A stretch of 36,798 bases of DNA from Deltaproteobacteria bacterium (GTDB taxonomy: Bacteria > Myxococcota_A > Polyangia > GCA-2747355): NCBI GenBank assembly GCA_019314525.1, contig JAFCZD010000004.1, positions 1 through 36,798 on the forward strand, given 5' to 3'. Both the position numbers and the translations under genes were made by a program. Below the pieces are notes generated by a model. That model did no database searches, was not told where the DNA came from, and saw only the letters and a list, made by a program, of their open reading frames with translations. Below, in pieces: positions 31,790 to 36,798 of this stretch (position 1 is its first letter; every line of letters starts with the position of its first letter).

Positions 31790-32886
31790 GTTTCTCCTCC
31801 CACGAAAAATTCGGGTGCCAAGACCAAGGGCAGCCCTCGGCGGCTCCAGCCTCGTGCCCAACGCATCAGCTCCCAGGGGTCGAGGCCCAGCGCCTCGAGG
31901 GGATTTCCCATCTTCTCCACCCATTGCTCAGGCCCTGAACCAAAGAGGCCACCAAGAGATGTACTCGAGAGCAGCTTCCCGGCGAGGCGCGCGGAACGAC
32001 GAGCAGCCTCGGTGAGCGCACCTGCGCCGATCAACGCCAACAACCAACGAGGACAGGGATCGATCACCGCCTGCCGTGCAGCGAGGGCCGCGGCCAAGGC
32101 GCTGCGATCGCCTCCGACGAAACGGCGCCAGCTCGGCAGCGAGATGAACGCTGCGATATGTGGCGGTGCAAAGCGGCGCGTGACCGCTGTGCAAACCCGT
32201 GCCGCGTCACCTACAGAGCAGACCCTCACGCTCGACGCCAACGCCAGATGTGACGTGATGAGGTCGATGTCACCGTGGCGCTTGCGCGCGATGAGGGAGG
32301 CCCAGACCGCCCCCTTGTGGAGCACATAGAGCACGAAGCTGCGATCATCGGGCAAAACATGGTCGAAGGTGCGTTGTAGGAGTTCCACCGAGGGCAGCTT
32401 GACGCCTCGCCCCAAGAGTGGAGGGTCGACCAGAATATCCTTCTCGAAGGCGGGTTCCAGGGTTCGAAGCGCCGCCAGCGCTTGAGCCGCGAGATCGCCA
32501 CCGAGGGGTACGGCGAGCTGCATGCGGGCGATAATATCTGGGAGCACCTCCACTCGGATGGCCACAACGAAGGCGTATTGGTGACGTTCACGCCAGCGTG
32601 AGAGTTCACGCCGCTCCAAGGGCGCGATGAGATCGTCGGTGGACACCACGCCGCCGCCTGGCATGAAGGCGCGCAAAGGCGCCCCGCCCTCCACCAGCAC
32701 CACGGCTGGTCGTGCACCGCGAGGTGGAAGATCGGGCTCCGGAATAGTCGACGAGGCCGCGAGCTGCGCTAGAAATCCCCGGCGGCCCTCGGGCCTTTCC
32801 TCACCAGGGGGTGGGTCGAAGAGCGCGAAGAGGCGCGTCAACGTGGTCGCGTCGATGCCTTCGAAGCGCAGGTCGTGGTGGATCAC
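31786..32886 (-). CDS. Protein of unknown function, second gene of the five-gene operon
   Basis: A 366-residue protein that I do not recognise. It starts at a GTG at 32886 that overlaps the stop of the glycosidase-like gene (GTGA), and its own stop overlaps the WbpD-like start. The N-terminal ~90 residues contain '[21 protein letters not shown]'. The middle has beta/alpha segments such as '[19 protein letters not shown]' and '[22 protein letters not shown]'. The C-terminal region is helical and ends '[16 protein letters not shown]'. No signal peptide or clear membrane helix is seen, and no catalytic motif. Its place between a sugar-hydrolase-fold gene and nucleotide-sugar genes suggests a role in the same polysaccharide process. 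Codon use resembles the neighbours. Confidence 0.75.
   Translation of the reverse strand: MIHHDLRFEGIDATTLTRLFALFDPPPGEERPEGRRGFLAQLAASSTIPEPDLPPRGARPAVVLVEGGAPLRAFMPGGGVVSTDDLIAPLERRELSRWRERHQYAFVVAIRVEVLPDIIARMQLAVPLGGDLAAQALAALRTLEPAFEKDILVDPPLLGRGVKLPSVELLQRTFDHVLPDDRSFVLYVLHKGAVWASLIARKRHGDIDLITSHLALASSVRVCSVGDAARVCTAVTRRFAPPHIAAFISLPSWRRFVGGDRSALAAALAARQAVIDPCPRWLLALIGAGALTEAARRSARLAGKLLSSTSLGGLFGSGPEQWVEKMGNPLEALGLDPWELMRWARGWSRRGLPLVLAPEFFVGGET
31796..31800 (-). promoter_or_regulatory. Strong Shine-Dalgarno deciding the WbpD-like start
   Basis: On the minus strand GGAGGAGAAAC precedes the ATG at 31789. Despite overlapping the end of the upstream coding sequence it is near-consensus, suggesting that this gene is initiated strongly in its own right rather than only by reinitiation. 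Confidence 0.65.
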
Positions 32887-34916
32887 GAGCTGCCTCCTTC
32901 TTCTTGAACGCCCACGGGGCGGCAGCGCAGCAGCGACACAGATCCTGCCTTCAGTGTGAGCTCCTCATTGAGAGGCGTGCCTGAGAGCGCGTCCCAGAAA
33001 CGACAACGGCCACCAACACACCCCAAGAGCGGCGACTGCACGGCTCGATTTGTCTCGTTGGCCACGAGGAGCACGCCGCCTTTTGTACAGGCCAGCCCGC
33101 TCTGATCTGATTCATCCCGCAGCCGCGCCGCAATCAAGGGTGCTTCTACGAAGCGCGGTCCAGCTTTGACGCCAAGCTCTTGCAAGGCCCGCAGGGTCGC
33201 CACCTCATTGGCGACAAGCTCGTGAGCGGGCAGAGCGGCGACGTCCAAAGCTTGCCCCGAAGGCTCCCAACGCGGGCGCACGGGACCGAGCAATAGAGTA
33301 CCTCCGTTGCGCACATAGCGTTCGAGCTTGGGCCAGAGCGCGGCGTCAACGATGTCCGCGCACGGCAAGATCAGCGCGCGGTAACGCCCCAAGACTTCAT
33401 CGCTTGCCTCACCCTCCACCCAGTCGAAGGGTAGCCCGCTGTGGAGCAGCGCGTCTTCCACGGAGCCCTCGAAGGCACGGCCAGCCGCGGAGGCCGCGAA
33501 GAGGCCACGGTCATCGCAGAGTTCGTTGGCACCCAGGCCGAAGAGCGAGAGCACGAGGGGCGAGAGCGGACCTACGAGAGATGAGAGGAGCGAGAGTCGA
33601 CGTGTGCAGCCCTCGCTGATGATGGCGACCTCTACCTTCTCGCTCCTCTTCAACACCTCGAGGTCGGCGATGGCGGCGATCAAGCGTTGGGTGAGCGCGT
33701 AGCGCTCAACACCTGTGGGGCGACCTTCGCAAGAGATGGGAGCGTCAACCCAGCGATCGCGCTCGACGAGGGAGTGGAAGATCAGACCACGAGCGCCGTG
33801 CATCAGCGCACCGAGGGCCGCGCTGCACTGGGCGTGGGCTAGGGGGGGTGCCCACCAGGCTGGTGCTCCCCACTGCAGCTGCCCGACCACCGTTGAGCGG
33901 CTGTTGGCGCGAGCCCGTCGCAGCGCGCGACGATGCTGGGCGAGGTTTTGTCCCAAGGAAAAGAGATCGTAGCTGGCGCTCTCGACGCTCTGCTGCAGAG
34001 AGGTCAAGGGGATCGCGCCCCCCACCTCTGTGTGTGGCGCGCCATGAAAGAGCGGGATCCCCTCGAGGCCTCCAGCGCGAGCCTCGGCGACAAAATGAGC
34101 GATGGCAGTACGCAGGATGTCTTCTTTGTAGGCGAGCCAGTCGAGGTGCAAAGCCAGATCACCGACGCTGCGAGCGTCCATCTTGCGGGGGGGCGTGATA
34201 ACTGACGCATAGACCTCTGGCAGGGTGTCACCATGACGCGCCTTGACGAAGGTCGAGAAGCCTTCTACGGCGTCTGGATGGTAGTCCTGATCATAGGCCG
34301 CTGTGCGATAGAAGAAGGAGGCTTTGTCGTCGATGCTCACCGCCACCACCGGCCCCTCGGGATAGCGGTAGCTGGCGATCTGCGTGGAGACTGCCCGCAC
34401 CCAAGCCCCTGCTTCGGCGAGCAGCCCCTCGCTGGCGTAGGAAGGCGCCGCGAAAGCAGCGGGCGGCAGCGCGATGATCACCGGCTCGCCTTGGGGGCCG
34501 CGAGCCTGGAAGCGACCCTCGTCGAGGATGCGACGCGGAAACCCAAGCCCCTCAAGCTCGAGCCCCACCGCTGGCCCAATGCGTAGCCAAACGAAGAGGC
34601 CGCGCTCGTGGCATGAATCAAGGAAACGCCCCAGATCACGCTGGTAACGCCCCTGTGCTCCCTGGAAAAGATAGGACCCGGCCTCGACCTCGTGGATCGA
34701 CCACGGGACGCTCGCGGAGATCATTTGCAGGCCAAGCTCGGAGACGGCGTCCAGCACCTTGGCCTGCTGCGCGACCTTCAGGTGCACATACTCCACAGAA
34801 CCGCCCACCATGGAGAGCAGTCGGTCTTCTGCTAGCAGTAGCAACCCCTCATTAGAGAGTTCGACTCGTGCTCCCTCCGCTGGCGAGTGTTCTTTCATCG
34901 TCAAGGCCAAGAGCAT
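32883..34916 (-). CDS. GH35/GH42-like TIM-barrel protein with apparently degenerate active site
   Basis: A 677-residue protein resembling beta-galactosidases. The N-terminal barrel start 'LSMVGGSVEYVHLKV', 'LGLQMISASVPWSIHEVEAG' and 'RGLFVWLRIGPAVGLELEGLG' align by eye with GH35 (SGxxHYxR, NTVxxYVxWNxHEPxxG, GLxVxLRPGPY). Where GH35 enzymes have the acid/base 'VENEYG', this protein reads 'VSIDDKASFF' (~190-197). Near the expected nucleophile region it reads 'VVGQLQWGAPAWW' (~341-353), with no Glu. A GH42-type trimerisation-like domain may follow ('YRALILPCADIVDAALWPKLE'). There is no signal peptide. It is the first gene of the operon and is divergent from the Hsp70 gene across 61 nt. The start at 34916 is uncertain; the ATG at 34898 is an alternative. 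Confidence 0.75.
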   Translation of the reverse strand: MLLALTMKEHSPAEGARVELSNEGLLLLAEDRLLSMVGGSVEYVHLKVAQQAKVLDAVSELGLQMISASVPWSIHEVEAGSYLFQGAQGRYQRDLGRFLDSCHERGLFVWLRIGPAVGLELEGLGFPRRILDEGRFQARGPQGEPVIIALPPAAFAAPSYASEGLLAEAGAWVRAVSTQIASYRYPEGPVVAVSIDDKASFFYRTAAYDQDYHPDAVEGFSTFVKARHGDTLPEVYASVITPPRKMDARSVGDLALHLDWLAYKEDILRTAIAHFVAEARAGGLEGIPLFHGAPHTEVGGAIPLTSLQQSVESASYDLFSLGQNLAQHRRALRRARANSRSTVVGQLQWGAPAWWAPPLAHAQCSAALGALMHGARGLIFHSLVERDRWVDAPISCEGRPTGVERYALTQRLIAAIADLEVLKRSEKVEVAIISEGCTRRLSLLSSLVGPLSPLVLSLFGLGANELCDDRGLFAASAAGRAFEGSVEDALLHSGLPFDWVEGEASDEVLGRYRALILPCADIVDAALWPKLERYVRNGGTLLLGPVRPRWEPSGQALDVAALPAHELVANEVATLRALQELGVKAGPRFVEAPLIAARLRDESDQSGLACTKGGVLLVANETNRAVQSPLLGCVGGRCRFWDALSGTPLNEELTLKAGSVSLLRCRPVGVQEEGGSS

Positions 34917-34977
34917 ACTTTGCGCTCTGTGGCGGGTCGAGTAACATCAGCGTCCGCCCCAAGAAGGAGCGCTACCC
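34917..34977. promoter_or_regulatory. Short divergent promoter region between the five-gene operon and hsp70
   Basis: Only 61 nt separate the leftward glycosidase-like start from the rightward Hsp70 start, so the two promoters probably overlap each other or the coding starts. AAGGAG at about 34964-34969 is the Hsp70 ribosome-binding site. No CIRCE-like inverted repeat is visible, so HrcA control is not supported. Confidence 0.5.
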
Positions 34978-36798
34978 ATGAGTGACATCCCCGCGGTCGG
35001 AATAGACCTCGGCACCTCCAATAGCGTGATCGTCGTGATACAAGACGGCCGCGCCCGTGTCATCGGCAGTCAAAACGGACGGCAGATTCACCCCTCGGTG
35101 ATCAACTTCCATCCCGATGGTTCTGTCGTGGTTGGCACCGAGGCCAAGAAGAGGCGGGTGATCGACCCAGCCAATACGATCACCTCTGCGAAACGGCTTA
35201 TTGGCCAGAACTTCCGCTCACAGCAGGTTAAAGAGTCGATTCAACGCGCCCCCTACCGCATCCTCGAAGGTGAACATCAGCAGGTGATGATCGGTGCTCG
35301 CGGCAACGATTATACCGTGCCTGAGATTTCGGCCCTCGTGTTGCGCTATATCAAGGGCGTCGCCGAGCGAGAAATTGGCCAGCCCATCGAGCACGCGGTG
35401 ATCACGGTCCCTGCGAACTTCAACGACAGCCAACGCGAGGCCACACGTATCGCCGGCGAGATCGCCGGTATGCAGGTCTTGCGGGTGCTCAACGAACCCA
35501 CCGCCGCCGCCCTCGCCTATGGCTACGGCCAACAGATGCGCAGCCGCATCGTGGTCTACGACTTCGGGGGTGGAACCTTTGACGTCACCATCCTGCAGCT
35601 CGACGAGCACGTCTTCGAGGTGATGTCCACGGCGGGGGATAGCTTTCTTGGTGGAGACGACATCGATGAGGTGATCGTGGAGCATATGGTGCAGCTCTTT
35701 CTGCGCCAGCATCGGATCGATCTGCGCGAAGACGTGCGCGCCATGGTGCGCATGCGCGCCGTGGGTGAACAGATCAAGTGCAACCTCTCCACCAAGCCCC
35801 GCGCGGTGGTTCAAGTCAAAGAGATCGCCTACGGCGTCGGGGGTCAACCGCTAGACTTGCACTTCGAGTTGACGCAGGAGCAACTCTCGCAGCTCGCGGG
35901 CGATATCGTGCGTCGGTCGTTCTTGATCTGTGATGAGGCGCTGAACCTGGCCAAGATCTCGGCCACTCAGATCGATGACGTGGTGATGGTGGGCGGAACC
36001 ACACGTATGCCTTTGGTGCGTCAGGCCGTGCAGGGTTATTTCAGCTTGCAGTCACGGGCGGACATCAATCCAGATGAGGTGATAGCTGTGGGGGCTGCTA
36101 TCCAAGCTGCCGCGCTCTTACGCCGCAGCGCTGTGCAACAACCTGCAGCTCCACCTCCCGTACCCGCTTCATCGCCCGTTTCGGCGGCGCCACCGCCTCC
36201 TCCTTCCGCATCACGAGCTCCAGGTCCTCCGCCGCCTCCGCGGCCAAGAAAGCCGACCGCAAAGGGTCATCGACCCGCTGGCGAGCCGGCCAAGCCTCTG
36301 GCCGCGATAAATCTCAAGAAAGTACCGGTGCCAAGCCCAGCAGCAGCACCGCCAAGCCCAGCAGCAGCACCGCCAAGCCCAGCGGCAGCACCGCCAAGCC
36401 CAGCGGCAGCACCGCCAAGCCCAGCGGCAGCACCGCCAGGCCCAGCGGCAGCACCGCCAAGCCCAGCGGCAGCACCGCCAAGCCCAGCAGCAGCACCGCC
36501 AAGCCCAGCGGCAGCACCGCCAAGCCCAGCGCCGGCCGGTCCAGCAGTCGTGGCTCCGTCGAATATGCAGATGCAGACCCTGCCCGAGGTAGACGCTGTG
36601 CTCCTCGACGTCACGCCGCGCGCCCTCGGTATCGCGGTGGTGGGGGGCTTCGCAGAGGTGATCATTCCACGCAACGCGCAGATTCCTCTCGAGCAAACAC
36701 GACGATTCTCCACGGGCCAGAGCAACCAGAAGGTGGTGCGCATCCAGGTCTGTCAGGGAGAAGCACGTGTCTTTGCGGACAACGAGCCTTTGGGTCAG
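34978..36798 (+). CDS. Hsp70/DnaK-family chaperone with long Pro/Ala interdomain insertion (partial, runs off right edge)
   Basis: This gene is absent from the ORF track because its stop lies outside; 607 codons are visible from the ATG at 34978, which has AAGGAG upstream. The ATPase domain (1-385) is intact: 'VGIDLGTSNSVIVV' (phosphate 1), 'AVITVPANFNDSQREAT', 'VLNEPTAAALAYGYG', 'VVYDFGGGTFDVTIL' (phosphate 2) and 'DVVMVGGTTRMPLV' (adenosine). In canonical DnaK the hydrophobic linker and 'LLDVTP' follow at once. Here ~150 residues of Pro/Ala/Ser-rich sequence intervene, and 'VLLDVTPRALGIAVVGG' opens the substrate-binding domain at ~537. Probably a specialised paralogue rather than the housekeeping DnaK; no grpE or dnaJ is next to it in the window. 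Confidence 0.9.
   Translation, partial: MSDIPAVGIDLGTSNSVIVVIQDGRARVIGSQNGRQIHPSVINFHPDGSVVVGTEAKKRRVIDPANTITSAKRLIGQNFRSQQVKESIQRAPYRILEGEHQQVMIGARGNDYTVPEISALVLRYIKGVAEREIGQPIEHAVITVPANFNDSQREATRIAGEIAGMQVLRVLNEPTAAALAYGYGQQMRSRIVVYDFGGGTFDVTILQLDEHVFEVMSTAGDSFLGGDDIDEVIVEHMVQLFLRQHRIDLREDVRAMVRMRAVGEQIKCNLSTKPRAVVQVKEIAYGVGGQPLDLHFELTQEQLSQLAGDIVRRSFLICDEALNLAKISATQIDDVVMVGGTTRMPLVRQAVQGYFSLQSRADINPDEVIAVGAAIQAAALLRRSAVQQPAAPPPVPASSPVSAAPPPPPSASRAPGPPPPPRPRKPTAKGHRPAGEPAKPLAAINLKKVPVPSPAAAPPSPAAAPPSPAAAPPSPAAAPPSPAAAPPGPAAAPPSPAAAPPSPAAAPPSPAAAPPSPAPAGPAVVAPSNMQMQTLPEVDAVLLDVTPRALGIAVVGGFAEVIIPRNAQIPLEQTRRFSTGQSNQKVVRIQVCQGEARVFADNEPLGQ
36331..36540. repeat. 21-bp tandem repeat (nine full units plus a partial) in the Hsp70 linker
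   Basis: Units of the form ccaagcccagcggcagcaccg begin at 36331 and every 21 nt after that up to 36499, with a partial tenth at 36520. They encode PSPAAAP heptapeptides. Variation is limited to a few third-position and single-base changes (gca/gcg, one ccagg). The exact in-frame period keeps the chaperone open while allowing length change. Confidence 0.92.

Noticed and set aside
34917-34977. CIRCE/HrcA operator upstream of the Hsp70 gene
   Set aside because: No TTAGCACTC-N9-GAGTGCTAA-like inverted repeat is visible in the 61-nt region.
36211-36743. Minus-strand ORFs with WAWRCC or GLGGAAA repeats, including a hydrophobic LPLGLAV repeat that looks like a membrane protein
   Set aside because: They are reverse-frame readings of the 21-bp repeat in the Hsp70 gene, whose plus-strand frame continues through into the substrate-binding domain.

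Overview
The window looks like a chromosomal segment of a GC-rich member of the Myxococcota (former Deltaproteobacteria). Four things point that way: a MYXO-CTERM-like C-terminus, two very large proteins built from MopE-type 'CDGxDNDCNG' motifs, several lipoproteins, and an MJ0042-type zinc-ribbon protein with low-complexity repeats. Taxonomy is inferred from domain style only. I see no rRNA, tRNA, integrase, transposase or CRISPR array, so nothing marks the region as a mobile island.

Layout. 1-457 (-): 5' part of a zinc-ribbon protein with a tandem peptide repeat, cut by the window edge. 576-3357 (-): serS and an NhaC-type antiporter. 3505-10244 (-): a translationally coupled pair of giant secreted MopE-like proteins, one with a DUF4114-like domain and a MYXO-CTERM-like tail, the other a lipoprotein with Asp-box repeats. 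10432-14534 (+): a tight operon of an uncharacterised P-loop protein, argC, argD and argB. 14832-16112 (-): an amidohydrolase lipoprotein. 16411-18357 (+): a Uup-like ABC-F ATPase. 18371-23566 (-): ispH, an MBL-fold protein, a small lipoprotein, a class I glutamine-amidotransferase-like lipoprotein and an MscS channel. 23688-29688 (+): a GWDPL-repeat/TPR membrane protein, a YdcF-like DUF218 protein and a B12-binding-type radical SAM protein. 29695-34916 (-): five genes joined by 4-nt stop/start overlaps (GH35/42-like protein, unknown protein, WbpD-like acyltransferase, Gfo/Idh/MocA oxidoreductase, DUF488 protein). 34978-36798 (+): an Hsp70 with a long Pro/Ala insertion, cut by the window edge.

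How the genes work together. The arg operon supplies the middle steps of arginine (or LysW-type arginine/lysine) synthesis; its first gene is an unassigned P-loop protein that is translationally coupled to argC. The five-gene minus operon combines nucleotide-sugar-type modification genes with a glycosidase-fold protein whose expected catalytic glutamates are not visible, suggesting surface-polysaccharide work. The MopE-like pair is probably displayed at the cell surface or secreted as a matched set.

The best candidates for undescribed biology are the P-loop protein coupled to argC, the five-gene operon with the degenerate glycosidase, the coupled MopE-like pair, the GWDPL-repeat TPR protein, and the Hsp70 with the repeat-built interdomain linker. 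All functional statements come from reading motifs by eye; no database search was run.
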